Shown: positions 44,503 to 53,883, counted from the first letter of the stretch. The stretch is DNA of 64,000 nt from Desulfurivibrio dismutans (GCF_029210385.1 NZ_JARGDQ010000002.1:299385-363384), one strand, 5' to 3'. Program-made: numbers and translations. Notes: generated by a model from the sequence alone, not told the origin.

Positions 44503-45492
44503 ATGAGTGAACTTCCAGAAATATTCCGGGTTTTGGCCTTCGTGGGCGGCATCATGGCTCTGGTCGGCCTCAACGCCGCCTTCTCGGTCTGGCTGGAACG
44601 GAAGGTGGCCGGCCATATTCAGCGCCGCATCGGGCCCAAGGAGGTCGGGCCGTTTGGAATTTTCCAGTCCCTGGCCGACGGTATTAAGCTGATGAGCAAA
44701 CAGCTGGTGGTGCCGGCCAAGGCCGATCCGGTGCTCTACCGCCTGGCCCCGGCCCTGACCATGATCACTGCGGTGATGGTCTTTGTGGTAATCCCCTTCG
44801 GCCCGGCCCTGGTGGCCCGGGATATCAATATCGGTTTGCTGTTGATTTTCGCCATCGCTTCGGTCAACGTGCTGGCCCTGCTCATGGGCGGCTGGGGTTC
44901 CAACAACAAGTATGCGGTTATTTCCGCCACCCGGGCGGTCTCGCAAAACGTCGCCTACGAGGTGCCGATGCTGATCACCGTGGTGACCATGGTGATGATT
45001 GCCGGCAGTATGAACCTCAACACCATCGTCGGCCAGCAGCAGAACCTGCTGCAGTGGTATATCTTCCCCTGGAACGGCAGTCTCCTGCTGCCGGTCTCCT
45101 TCCTGATTTTCTTTGTCTGCGCCATGGCCGAAACCAACCGGGCGCCTTTCGACCTGGGTGAGGCGGAAAGCGAACTGGTGGCGGGTTTTCACACCGAGTA
45201 CGGAGGCATGGGTTTCGGACTGTTCTTCCTGGGCGAATACGGCCACGTTTTTGTCGGCTGCGCCTTGGCCAGCATACTTTTTCTCGGTGGCTGGCAGTGT
45301 CCTTTCGGTTGGCTGCCGGGCATCCATTGGCTGCTGTTGAAGACCTATCTGCTGGTGTTTGTGGTGATGTGGGTTCGCTGGACCTACCCCCGAACCACCC
45401 TTTACGGCTTACTTAACCTATCCTGGAAAGTGCTGGTGCCGTTTTCCCTGGCCATCCTGGTGCTTACTGCGGCCATGCTGAAGGTGTTTTAA
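44503..45492 (+). CDS. nuoH: Complex I subunit H
   Basis: The 329-residue membrane protein has eight helices and the conserved ERKVAGHIQRRIGPKEVGPFG, ADGIKLMSKQ, ETNRAPFDLGEAESELVAGF and VMWVRWTYPR. It couples quinone reduction to the proton channels. GTG 44500 and ATG 44503 are both possible; AGGAG is 7-10 nt upstream. It follows nuoD directly: nuoE, nuoF and nuoG are absent. Confidence 0.96.
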   Translation: MSELPEIFRVLAFVGGIMALVGLNAAFSVWLERKVAGHIQRRIGPKEVGPFGIFQSLADGIKLMSKQLVVPAKADPVLYRLAPALTMITAVMVFVVIPFGPALVARDINIGLLLIFAIASVNVLALLMGGWGSNNKYAVISATRAVSQNVAYEVPMLITVVTMVMIAGSMNLNTIVGQQQNLLQWYIFPWNGSLLLPVSFLIFFVCAMAETNRAPFDLGEAESELVAGFHTEYGGMGFGLFFLGEYGHVFVGCALASILFLGGWQCPFGWLPGIHWLLLKTYLLVFVVMWVRWTYPRTTLYGLLNLSWKVLVPFSLAILVLTAAMLKVF

Positions 45493-45493
45493 G

Positions 45494-45940
45494 ATGAGCG
45501 GCTACTTCAGAGAAGTTTACGACGGTTGCAAAAGCCTGCTGGTGGGCCTGGGAATCACCTTCAGGTACATGATCCAGCCGGTGGTGACCCTGCAATACCC
45601 CCGCCAGGCGGTTAAGATGGCGCCCCGTTACCGGGGCCATATCGACCTGATTCCCGACGCGGAAGCGGAGAGCGGCAACAAGTGTATTGCCTGCGGCATG
45701 TGCCAGCGCAACTGTCCTTCCGGCTGCATCACCCTCAAAAGCGAAAAACCGGAAGGGGCCAAGAAGAAGGTACTTACCGGTTACCGGCTGGACTTTACCA
45801 AATGCAGTCTCTGCGGGCTTTGCGTGGAAAGCTGCCCCACCAATGCCCTGGATTTTTCCAAAGAGTACAACCTGGCCGGCTTACAGGCCGAAAATTTCGT
45901 TTTTGACCTGCTAAAACGTTGTGAGGAACGGAGGCGATGA
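45494..45940 (+). CDS. nuoI: Complex I subunit I (2 x 4Fe-4S)
   Basis: The 148-residue protein has two ferredoxin-type motifs, CIACGMCQRNCP and CSLCGLCVESCP, which bind clusters N6a and N6b. As the outermost iron-sulfur subunit present in this operon it is the likely entry point for electrons if no NADH module is used. Confidence 0.96.
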   Translation: MSGYFREVYDGCKSLLVGLGITFRYMIQPVVTLQYPRQAVKMAPRYRGHIDLIPDAEAESGNKCIACGMCQRNCPSGCITLKSEKPEGAKKKVLTGYRLDFTKCSLCGLCVESCPTNALDFSKEYNLAGLQAENFVFDLLKRCEERRR

Positions 45941-46461
45941 CGCCATTACTTACCGTAGAGGGATTGGCCGGGGTGGTTTTTTTCGGCTTTATCCTGCTGA
46001 TCATCTTCGGCGCCCTGGTCGCCACCAACGCCGTCAATCTGATCCGGGCGGTGTGCGGTCTGGCCCTGTGCCTGGTGGGAGTGGCCGGAATTTATTATTT
46101 CCTGCAAAGCCCCTTTCTGGCCCTGATGCAGATCCTGATATACGCCGGGGCGGTGTGTGTGGCCATCGTCTTTGCAGTGATGCTGGCCGAGCCGCAAGGG
46201 GTGCAGAGATTGGAGCGGGCGCATCCTCTGGCCGGGCCGGGAGCTTTTGCCGTCGCCGCCCTGATGACCTGGGGGTTGGCTGCTCTGGCACTGAGGACTT
46301 CCTGGCCGGAAGCGGCGGCGCGGGTTAACGCCGGCGCCCTGGAGGATGTGGGACGGGCGATGATGACCACCTTTGTGGTCAGTTTTGAACTGATTTCCCT
46401 GATTTTGTTGGTGGCCATCTTGGGTTCACTGGTGTTGGCCCGCCGCGGTCGCCGCCGGTAA
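45937..46461 (+). CDS. nuoJ: Complex I subunit J
   Basis: The 174-residue protein has five membrane helices, with ALVATNAVNLIRAVCGLALCLVG and LMQILIYAGAVCVAIVFAVML (the pi-bulge helix 3 region). It overlaps nuoI by ATGA. Its TAA (46459-46461) is inside the left arm of repeat copy H, after which 218 bp separate it from nuoK. Confidence 0.94.
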   Translation: MTPLLTVEGLAGVVFFGFILLIIFGALVATNAVNLIRAVCGLALCLVGVAGIYYFLQSPFLALMQILIYAGAVCVAIVFAVMLAEPQGVQRLERAHPLAGPGAFAVAALMTWGLAALALRTSWPEAAARVNAGALEDVGRAMMTTFVVSFELISLILLVAILGSLVLARRGRRR

Positions 46462-46567
46462 AACGTTCGCCAGCACCGCATCTTGCGGCGATCGGCCCGG
46501 CTTGCGTGGTGATGTACGCGGCACCGTCCCGCTTGTCGCAACCTGCGGCACTGGCGAACGTTTTACC
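46457..46567 (+). repeat. Dispersed long palindrome, copy H, inside the nuo operon
   Basis: This 111-bp inverted repeat has outer arms GGTAAAACGTTCGCCAG and CTGGCGAACGTTTTACC. The core reads CATCTTGCGGCGATCGGCCC then GATGTACGCGGC, as in copies A and D. The nuoJ stop is in the left arm. About 110 bp of further spacer with no ORF follow before nuoK. Confidence 0.9.
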
Positions 46568-46679
46568 CCGATTCCCGTGGGGGGCTGGAAAGTTAAACCG
46601 GGTTTTACGGCTCCTGTCCTCGGTGCCGGGTCCGATGACGTTGGGCTCTTGTAGTTTTTGTTATTTATTTGGAGAAGAC

Positions 46680-47006
46680 ATGGAAATACCGGTTGTTTAC
46701 AATACGCTTGAGACCTATCTGCTGATCGCCGCCCTGCTGCTTGGCTTCGGGATTTACGGGATCCTCAAAAATCGTAGCCTGATCGGGATTCTGATTTCCG
46801 CCGAGTTGGTGCTTTGCGCTGCATCGGTGAACTTCATGGCATTCAACCGTTTTCTGGTGCCCGACCCGGTGGTGGGCCAGATCTTTGCCCTTTTCATCAT
46901 GGGCCTGGCGGCAGCGGAGGCGGCCATTATTCTTAGTATCATTGTCGCGGTTTACCGTAACTACAAGTCCATCGACCCCGAAGAGACGGCGGAGCTGGCG
47001 GGGTAA
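46680..47006 (+). CDS. nuoK: Complex I subunit K
   Basis: The 108-residue protein has three membrane helices. The helix-2/3 acidic residues lie in ISAELVLCAASVNF and GLAAAEAAIILSIIV, the conserved proton-path Glu residues. GGAG is 5 nt before ATG 46680; the frame is open upstream into the spacer but that part is not NuoK-like. Confidence 0.95.
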   Translation: MEIPVVYNTLETYLLIAALLLGFGIYGILKNRSLIGILISAELVLCAASVNFMAFNRFLVPDPVVGQIFALFIMGLAAAEAAIILSIIVAVYRNYKSIDPEETAELAG

Positions 47007-47024
47007 CCCAAGGATTGCCTGATT

Positions 47025-48512
47025 ATGGAACCAATTGTTTCGTCAAAACCGTTGCTGGCCCTGCTGGTCGCCCTGATCGGGGCCATCCTGGTGATGCTTT
47101 CCGGCCGCAATCCCAATATCCGGGAATCGTGGTCCATGCTGGCGGCCGTGGTGATGTTCACCATCATCGCTTCCATGGTGCCGGTGATTCTGGCCGGCCA
47201 GACCCTGGTCTATCCCATTTTCCAAATCCTGCCGGGGGTTTCAGTCACCCTGCGGGTGGACGCCTTTTCGCTGATTTTCGCCCTGGCCGCTTCCTTTCTC
47301 TGGATTCTGGCCGTCTCCTATTCCGCCGGCTACATGCGGGGGCTGCATGAACATGCTCAGACCAGGTTCAACACCTGTTTCGCCCTGGCCCTTTTCGGGG
47401 CCATGGGGGTGGCCTTTTCCGATAACCTTTTCACCCTCTATCTCTTCTACGAGATCGTCAGCATTGGCACCTACCCCCTGGTGGCCCATCATCAGGACCA
47501 GGAGGGCTACGAGGGGGCCAAGAAGTACATCGTTTATCTGACCACCACCGCCAAAGGCCTGGTGCTGCCGGCCATGATTTTGATCTACGTGCTCACCGGC
47601 ACCCTGGAGTTTGCCGACAACGTCAGCACCGGCATCCTGCCCGAGGGGGCCAACACGGTTCTGGTCACCGTGCTGTACTTTTTCTGCCTGCTGGGCTTTG
47701 CCAAAAACGGGGTGATGCCGTTCCACGGCTGGTTGCCCGGCGCCATGGTGGCCCCCACCCCGGTTTCCGCCCTGCTGCATGCGGTGGCGGTGGTCAAGGT
47801 CGGGGTTTTCTGCACCACCCGGGTGATGCTCTACGTCTTTGGCGTCGATATCATGGATGATCTCAACCTCGGGATAATGACCGCCTACCTGGTCTCTTTT
47901 ACCATCCTGGCAGCGTCGATAATCGCTCTGACTAAAGACAACCTCAAGGCCCGGCTGGCCTATTCCACAGTGAGCCAGCTCAGCTACATCATCCTCGGGG
48001 TGGCCCTGCTGACCCCGGCGGCGGTGGAAGGCGGCCTTATCCACATCACCAACCACGCCTTTGCCAAGATCACCCTCTTCTTCTGCGCCGGCGCCATTTA
48101 CGTGGCGGCACATAAGAAAAATATCTCCGAGATGGGCGGCCTGGGCCGGGTGATGCCCTTTACCTTCGGAGCCTTTGCCATCGCCTCGCTTTCCATGATC
48201 GGGGCGCCGCCGGTGGCCGGTTTCGTCACCAAATGGTATCTGTTGATCGGCTCCCTGGACGCTGCCCAGTTGGGCATTGTGCTGGTGCTGCTGACCTCCA
48301 CCCTGCTCAACGTGGGTTACTTCGCCCCTATTACCTACAAGGCCTTTTTCGGTCGGCCCCCGGCTGGCGAAACCTTGCCGGCGGGGATTAAAGAGGCGCC
48401 GTTGGCGATGGTGATCCCCATTATGATTGCCGTCACCATTTCGGTGATTATCGGTATTTATCCGGACTTTATGCTGCAGTTTGTCAAGATGGTAACTGCG
48501 GGACTGATGTAA
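47025..48512 (+). CDS. NuoL/MrpD-like antiporter subunit (first of two)
   Basis: The 495-residue membrane protein has about 14 helices and belongs to the proton-antiporter-like family (NuoL/M/N, MrpD, HyfB). Landmarks are LFYEIVSIGTYPLVAHH (helix 5 Glu), FAKNGVMPFHGWLPGAMVAPTPVSALLHAV, AYSTVSQLSYIILG and MIGAPPVAGFVTKWYL. At this length, and without a long C-terminal lateral helix, it resembles MrpD more than NuoL. It lies where nuoL is expected, 18 bp after nuoK. It is predicted to translocate H+ or Na+. Confidence 0.85.
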   Translation: MEPIVSSKPLLALLVALIGAILVMLSGRNPNIRESWSMLAAVVMFTIIASMVPVILAGQTLVYPIFQILPGVSVTLRVDAFSLIFALAASFLWILAVSYSAGYMRGLHEHAQTRFNTCFALALFGAMGVAFSDNLFTLYLFYEIVSIGTYPLVAHHQDQEGYEGAKKYIVYLTTTAKGLVLPAMILIYVLTGTLEFADNVSTGILPEGANTVLVTVLYFFCLLGFAKNGVMPFHGWLPGAMVAPTPVSALLHAVAVVKVGVFCTTRVMLYVFGVDIMDDLNLGIMTAYLVSFTILAASIIALTKDNLKARLAYSTVSQLSYIILGVALLTPAAVEGGLIHITNHAFAKITLFFCAGAIYVAAHKKNISEMGGLGRVMPFTFGAFAIASLSMIGAPPVAGFVTKWYLLIGSLDAAQLGIVLVLLTSTLLNVGYFAPITYKAFFGRPPAGETLPAGIKEAPLAMVIPIMIAVTISVIIGIYPDFMLQFVKMVTAGLM

Positions 48513-48524
48513 GAGAGGTCGGCC

Positions 48525-48776
48525 ATGATTGTGGACATTATCGATAAACTGCGCCGGCATCTGCCCCTGCTGGCCAAGTTTGGCCTTGCCCTGCTGGTTG
48601 TGCTGCTGCTGTGGGATATATTCCTGCTGGACAAGAGCAAGGCCTACACCGCTGTGGAGAGTTTACCGGGGTTCTGGTCATTTTTCGGGTTTGCGGCGGC
48701 GGTATTGATTATTGTCGTGGCCAAAACCATTGGTCTGATCGGCCTGCAGACCGACGAGGATTATTATGATAAGTGA
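48525..48776 (+). CDS. Small membrane protein of the nuo operon
   Basis: The 83-residue protein has two membrane helices (about 17-35 and 50-72; FGLALLVVLLLWDIFLL and FFGFAAAVLIIVVAKTIGLIG). It ends in the acidic LQTDEDYYDK, with GAGAGG upstream. It sits between the two NuoL/MrpD-like genes and overlaps the second by 11 bp, so it is probably an accessory subunit. I know of no named family. Confidence 0.75.
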   Translation: MIVDIIDKLRRHLPLLAKFGLALLVVLLLWDIFLLDKSKAYTAVESLPGFWSFFGFAAAVLIIVVAKTIGLIGLQTDEDYYDK

Positions 48777-50550
48777 CTTCTGGCTGCATCCGGCCTTGAT
48801 TCTGATCATCGGCGCTTGCGCCGTGCCCTTCTTTCGTGGGGCGCTGCGGGTTCCCTTCCTGCTGCTGATCCCCACCCTGTCGTTTGGGGCGGTGTTGAGC
48901 ATGACCCCCGGGGTTTACGGCGTCATTAATTTTGCCGACTGGGAACTGGTCTTTGGGCGGGTCGATTCCCTGAGTCTGATTTTCGCCTATATCATGGCCC
49001 TGATGTGCATTCTGGGTACCATCTACGGTCTGCATGTCCGGGATCCTTACCAGCACATGGCCGCCTGGTTTTATGTGGCCGGCTCGCTGGGGGTGATCTT
49101 TGCCGGGGATTTCCTGGTTCTTTTTCTCTTCTGGGAAATCATGGCCTTTGCCTCCACCTTCCTAATCTGGTTCAGGGGCCGGGCCCGGTCGCTGGCCGCG
49201 GGGTATCGCTATCTGATGGTCCATACCGCCGGCGGTCTGGCGCTGCTGGCCGGGATCATTCTGCACTACCACGCCACCGGCGGTGACTTGAGCTTTACCG
49301 CTTTGGATGTCAGTCAGCCCACTATCGCCACCTGGTTGATTTTAATCGGCTTCATGCTCAACGCCGCCGTCTTTCCGCTACACTCCTGGCTGCCCGATGC
49401 TTATGGCGAGGCCTCGGTGGTGGGGGCGGTGTTCATGTGCGCCTTCACCACCAAAACCGCGGTCTACACTCTGGCTCGCGGCTTTGCCGGGATGGAAATC
49501 CTGATCCCCCTGGGGGTGATCATGGCCGTGGTGGGGGTCATTTACGCGGTACTGGAAAACGACGCCCGCCGGCTGCTGGCCTACAGTATCATCAGCCAGG
49601 TGGGGTACATGGTGGCGGCGGTGGGGATCGGCAGCACCCTGGCCATCAACGGTGCAGCCGCTCATGCCTTTGCCCATATCCTGTACAAGGGCCTGCTGTT
49701 CATGGGGGTCGGTTCGGTATTGCACATGACCGGCACCAGCAAATTCACCGAACTGGGCGGGCTGTATAAGAAGATGCCCCGTACCCTGCTCTTTACCCTG
49801 GTGGGTTGCGCCTCCATTGCCGCCTTTCCGCTTTTTTCCGGCTTTGTCAGCAAGTCGATGATCATTTCGGCGGGCTTCTACGGTGAGCATTACTGGGCCA
49901 CCTTCATTCTGCTGGCCGCCTCCGCCGGGACCTTTCTTTATAACGGTCTCAAGCTGCCCTACCTGATCTGGTTCGGGGAGTCCCGCTGCTCGGCGGAAAC
50001 CTATGAACGGGCCGCCGATCCGCCCTGGCACATGCAACTGGCCATGGGGCTGGGCGCCTTCTTCTGCGTCCTGGTCGGGGTGTACTACCCCTATCTCTAC
50101 GGTATGCTGCCCAACCCGGTTCATTATCAGCCTTACAACGCCTATCAGTTGGCGGAAACCCTGCAACTGCTCGGCTTTACCGCCCTGGCTTTTTACGTCA
50201 TGCGCCGGCTGCTGCTGCCCATTCCCACCATTACCCTGGATCTGGACTGGCTCTACCGCAAGGCCGGGACCGTCTTCCTGTGGCTGGCTCGCAAGCCAAT
50301 CCAGGGGACCGATACCGCAGTGAACAACGCTTACAACACCTGGGGGCTTAACCCCTTGATGACCATCTCCCGTTTCTGGTCGTGGTTTGACTGGCACGCC
50401 ATTGATGGCGTGGTGGACGGCGTGGCCCGGACGGTGCGGGGAGTCGGCGACCGGGTTCGCCACCTGCAGGCCGCCAGGATCCAGGTCAACGTGTTTACCA
50501 CCGTAGCCATTGTGGCCGTGCTGCTGATCCTCTACGTCTTTGCCAACTGA
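48766..50550 (+). CDS. NuoL/MrpD-like antiporter subunit (second), with NuoL-type C-terminus
   Basis: The 594-residue membrane protein has LFLFWEIMAFASTFLIWFRG (helix 5 Glu), NAAVFPLHSWLPDAYGEASVVGAVF, AYSIISQVGYMVAAVG and AAHAFAHILYKGLLFM. Its last 90 residues (WFDWHAIDGVVDGVARTVRG, HLQAARIQVN) resemble the C-terminal lateral-helix anchoring part of NuoL. It may carry the NuoL structural role while the preceding gene supplies an extra antiporter module. It lies 18 bp before nuoM. Confidence 0.85.
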   Translation: MISDFWLHPALILIIGACAVPFFRGALRVPFLLLIPTLSFGAVLSMTPGVYGVINFADWELVFGRVDSLSLIFAYIMALMCILGTIYGLHVRDPYQHMAAWFYVAGSLGVIFAGDFLVLFLFWEIMAFASTFLIWFRGRARSLAAGYRYLMVHTAGGLALLAGIILHYHATGGDLSFTALDVSQPTIATWLILIGFMLNAAVFPLHSWLPDAYGEASVVGAVFMCAFTTKTAVYTLARGFAGMEILIPLGVIMAVVGVIYAVLENDARRLLAYSIISQVGYMVAAVGIGSTLAINGAAAHAFAHILYKGLLFMGVGSVLHMTGTSKFTELGGLYKKMPRTLLFTLVGCASIAAFPLFSGFVSKSMIISAGFYGEHYWATFILLAASAGTFLYNGLKLPYLIWFGESRCSAETYERAADPPWHMQLAMGLGAFFCVLVGVYYPYLYGMLPNPVHYQPYNAYQLAETLQLLGFTALAFYVMRRLLLPIPTITLDLDWLYRKAGTVFLWLARKPIQGTDTAVNNAYNTWGLNPLMTISRFWSWFDWHAIDGVVDGVARTVRGVGDRVRHLQAARIQVNVFTTVAIVAVLLILYVFAN

Positions 50551-50568
50551 CCTTAGGACTAGTGACTT

Positions 50569-52098
50569 ATGGATTTTCTGCTGATCAACCAAGGGTTCCC
50601 GATTCTGAGCGCCCTGGTATTTTTACCGCTGCTGGGGGCGCTGGTGATGCTGGCCATGCCCGGTGACAATGCCTGCCGAAACTGGTCCCTGATCATCACG
50701 GTGGTCACGGCCCTGGTCAGTCTGCCGCTCTTTTTCATGTTCGACACTTCCACCCACCTTTATCAGTTTGGTGAACACCGCAGTTGGATCGCCGCCTGGA
50801 ACATCAACTACACCCTGGGAATCGACGGCATCAGTCTGCTGCTGGTGCTGATGACCACCCTGATCATGCCGTTGTGCGTGCTGGGCTCCTGGCGCTATAT
50901 CACCACCCGGGTCAAGGAGTTCATGTTTTGCCTGTTGCTGATGGAAACCGCCATGCTGGGCGTTTTCATGGCCCTTGATTTCGTGCTTTTTTACATCTTC
51001 TGGGAAGCGATGCTGATTCCCATGTACCTGCTGATCGCCGTCTGGGGCGGGCCCCGCAAGATGTACGCCTCCATCAAATTTTTTCTGTACACCCTGGCCG
51101 GTTCGGTGCTGCTGCTGGTGGCCATCATCGCCCTTTTTCTCACCTCAGAGCCCCAGACCTTCAGCATTCCGATACTGATGGAGCAGCACTTCTCGACCAC
51201 CTTCCAAATCTGGGTCTTCCTGGCCTTTTTTCTGGCCTTTGCCATCAAGGTGCCGATGTTTCCCTTCCACACCTGGTTGCCGGCCGCCCACGTGGAAGCC
51301 CCCACCGCCGGCAGCGTGATCCTGGCCTCGGTACTGCTCAAGATGGGCACCTACGGCTTCCTGCGTTTCTGCCTGCCCATCACCCCAGAGGCCACCTTTA
51401 TCTTCATGCCCTATGTCCTCTGGCTGTCCATCATCGGCATTCTCTACGGCGGCTTTACCGCTTTGGCCCAGCAGGACATGAAGAAGCTGATCGCCTATTC
51501 CAGTGTCGGGCACATGGGGTTCGTTACTTTGGGGATTTTCGTGCTCAACGCCCAGGGTATTGAAGGATCGATCCTGCAGATGATCAACCACGGTATTACC
51601 ACCGGGGCCCTGTTTTTCTGTGTGGGCATGCTTTATGAACGGACCCACAGCCGGGAGTTGGCGCTCAATGCCGGGGTTGGTAAGCTGATGCCGATCTATG
51701 TGGTCTTTCTGGGGTTTTTCTCGCTTTCTTCCCTGGCCTTCCCCGGTACCAACTCCTTTGTCGGCGAATTCATGATTCTGGCCGGCGGCTTTGAACGCTC
51801 AATCCTCATTGCCGCTTTTGCCATCCCCGGGGCGGTGTTAGCCGCTGCCTACATGTTCCGCCTGCTGCAGCGAGTGGTCTGGGGTGGCACCGATAACCCC
51901 AAACACACCGGATTGATCGATTTGAACACCAGGGAAATCGTGGTGCTGGCCCCCCTGCTGCTCTTTGTTTTCTGGATCGGGCTTTCTCCCGGCCCTTTCC
52001 TGGCGGTGATGGAGGTCAGCGTGGCCCACCTGCTGGAACAGGTTGGGGTGGCGGCCCAGACCGAAGGCATGGGTCTGGCCCGCCTGCTGATCCCATAA
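50569..52098 (+). CDS. nuoM: Complex I subunit M
   Basis: The 509-residue membrane protein has LGIDGISLLLVLMTTLIMPL, FYIFWEAMLIPMYLLIAVWG (helix 5 Glu), KVPMFPFHTWLPAAHVEAPTAGSVILA, AYSSVGHMGFVTLG and FPGTNSFVGEFMIL, all typical of NuoM. It is predicted to form one of the proton channels of the membrane arm. Confidence 0.96.
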   Translation: MDFLLINQGFPILSALVFLPLLGALVMLAMPGDNACRNWSLIITVVTALVSLPLFFMFDTSTHLYQFGEHRSWIAAWNINYTLGIDGISLLLVLMTTLIMPLCVLGSWRYITTRVKEFMFCLLLMETAMLGVFMALDFVLFYIFWEAMLIPMYLLIAVWGGPRKMYASIKFFLYTLAGSVLLLVAIIALFLTSEPQTFSIPILMEQHFSTTFQIWVFLAFFLAFAIKVPMFPFHTWLPAAHVEAPTAGSVILASVLLKMGTYGFLRFCLPITPEATFIFMPYVLWLSIIGILYGGFTALAQQDMKKLIAYSSVGHMGFVTLGIFVLNAQGIEGSILQMINHGITTGALFFCVGMLYERTHSRELALNAGVGKLMPIYVVFLGFFSLSSLAFPGTNSFVGEFMILAGGFERSILIAAFAIPGAVLAAAYMFRLLQRVVWGGTDNPKHTGLIDLNTREIVVLAPLLLFVFWIGLSPGPFLAVMEVSVAHLLEQVGVAAQTEGMGLARLLIP

Positions 52099-52172
52099 AA
52101 GAAGTAATTGTTTTAGTGGCTGTATATTGATCGTCAGCCCTGCCGGGGCTCACTTATTGGAACAGGACTGGT

Positions 52173-53600
52173 ATGAAAATTCTTCTTTTTCTTCCCGAAC
52201 TTACTCTCCTGCTGGGGGCGCTGGTGCTCTTTCAGTTGAGCGTAGCCGGAGCCGATGGTCGTAAGGCCCGCCTGACGGCGCTGCTGTTTGCCGCCGGCGC
52301 GGCGGTGTTTAGTCTGGTCTGCCTGGGCCAGCAGGGGACACTCTTTTTTGAAGCCCTGCGCATGGACTTCTTCTCCCAGCTGGTCAAGCTGATCCTGGCT
52401 TTGGGCCTGGTGGCGGTGCTGGTAATTGGGCGGGAGTTGAAAGACATCGCGGACGGGGTGCGGCCGGAATACTATCTCTTCATGCTCTGTTCGGTGGTGG
52501 GCCTGATGATGCTGGTCAGCAGCGCCGAATTGCTGACCCTGTTCATGGCTTTGGAACTATCTTCTTACTGCCTGTACCTGATGGTGCCCATGCGGGATGA
52601 CCGCAAGGGGCTACGGGTACAGATGGAAGCGGCGGTGAAGTATGTGATCTTCGGGGTGTTGGCCAGTGGCATTATGCTTTTTGGCATGAGCTATCTCTTT
52701 GCCTTGAGCGGCTCCACCCACCTGCCCGAGATGGTGCCGGTGCTGGCCGCCATGCTGGACAACCCCGCCGTACTGGTGGGGATTGTGATGGTGATGGCGG
52801 GCTTTTTCTACAAGCTGGCGATCTTCCCCTTCCATTTCTGGGTGCCGGACGTCTACCAGGGCGCCTCCAACGAAACCACCACCTTTATCGCCTCCCTGCC
52901 GAAAATCGCCGCCGCCGCCATGCTGATTAAAATTTCCACGCTGGCCGCACCGGGCGCCGGCGCCGATACCCTGGTGGTGCTGTTGACCCTGCTGGCGGTA
53001 CTGTCCATGTTTTACGGCAACCTTTCGGCCCTGGTGCAGACCGACATCAAGCGGATGCTGGGCTTTTCCGGCATCGCCCACGCCGGTTTTATCCTGGTGG
53101 GGGTGCTGACCCTCGATGTCATGGGTTATGCCGCCGCCCTCTATTATGCCACCGGTTACGTGGTGATGAGCCTGGCCTGTTTCCTGGTGATCTGCAATGT
53201 TTCCCGTAACGGGGAAAATGTGCAGATCGAAGACCTCAGTGGCCTCTATCAGCGGGCGCCGCTGCTGGCTCTGGTACTGGCGGTGGGGCTGTTCGCCCTG
53301 GCCGGGATTCCGCCTTTTGTCGGCTTCATGGGTAAATTCTTCCTGCTTACCAGCGCCCTGAACCAGGGGCACCTGGCCCTGGTTATCCTGGCGGCCATTA
53401 ACACTGCCATCGCCATCTACTACTACCTCTCAGTGGTGCGGGTGGTTTATACCGCCGAGCCGGAATCACGACCGGCCATCGGGCTGAATATTCCCACCCG
53501 GGCCCTGGGGATTGTCCTGGTGCTGATTATCATCGCCCTGGGGGTGCTGCCCGGTTCCGCCCTGGATACAGCGGCCATGGCCGTCCGTTCACTGGGGTGA
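52173..53600 (+). CDS. nuoN: Complex I subunit N
   Basis: The 475-residue membrane protein has LFMALELSSYCLYLMVPMR (helix 5 Glu), AAVKYVIFGVLASGIMLFG, FPFHFWVPDVYQGASNETTT, GFSGIAHAGFILVG and IPPFVGFMGKFFLL, typical of NuoN. It ends the operon; a strong terminator follows 68 bp later. A 74-bp gap separates it from nuoM. Confidence 0.96.
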   Translation: MKILLFLPELTLLLGALVLFQLSVAGADGRKARLTALLFAAGAAVFSLVCLGQQGTLFFEALRMDFFSQLVKLILALGLVAVLVIGRELKDIADGVRPEYYLFMLCSVVGLMMLVSSAELLTLFMALELSSYCLYLMVPMRDDRKGLRVQMEAAVKYVIFGVLASGIMLFGMSYLFALSGSTHLPEMVPVLAAMLDNPAVLVGIVMVMAGFFYKLAIFPFHFWVPDVYQGASNETTTFIASLPKIAAAAMLIKISTLAAPGAGADTLVVLLTLLAVLSMFYGNLSALVQTDIKRMLGFSGIAHAGFILVGVLTLDVMGYAAALYYATGYVVMSLACFLVICNVSRNGENVQIEDLSGLYQRAPLLALVLAVGLFALAGIPPFVGFMGKFFLLTSALNQGHLALVILAAINTAIAIYYYLSVVRVVYTAEPESRPAIGLNIPTRALGIVLVLIIIALGVLPGSALDTAAMAVRSLG

Positions 53601-53668
53601 AATACGCTCGGCAACCACGGTTTGCTTCTGGTTGTTGATGGGCCTGGGTATATTTGCATCTCAGCATT

Positions 53669-53719
53669 CCGGCCACTCCGATCGCCCTTTTGGGCGGTGG
53701 AGTGGCCGGTTTTTTCTTT
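53669..53719 (+). terminator. Rho-independent terminator of the nuo operon
   Basis: GGCCACTCC pairs with GGAGTGGCC and CGCCC with GGGCG around a TTTT loop, followed by TTTTTTCTTT. The remaining spacer to 53883 has no gene that I can support. Confidence 0.9.
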
Positions 53720-53883
53720 AGTCGAAGAACAAAACGGGTTACTATAACTCACCGCAACGTGCTGGCCGGTAAGACCAATTCTTAAGTTGGGACACAGGCC
53801 CGGCCGGTAGCGTGTCATGTGGCGATGCCGACATCTATCAGTTTTTAAAACGTTTTCTGGCTGCCTTGGGAGGGTTGTGTGCG

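Noticed and set aside
47241..48560. A long minus-strand frame opposite the first NuoL/MrpD-like gene, and similar frames opposite nuoH, nuoN and polA
   Set aside because: His/Gln/Gly-rich shadows of membrane-protein or polymerase genes, without recognisable domains.
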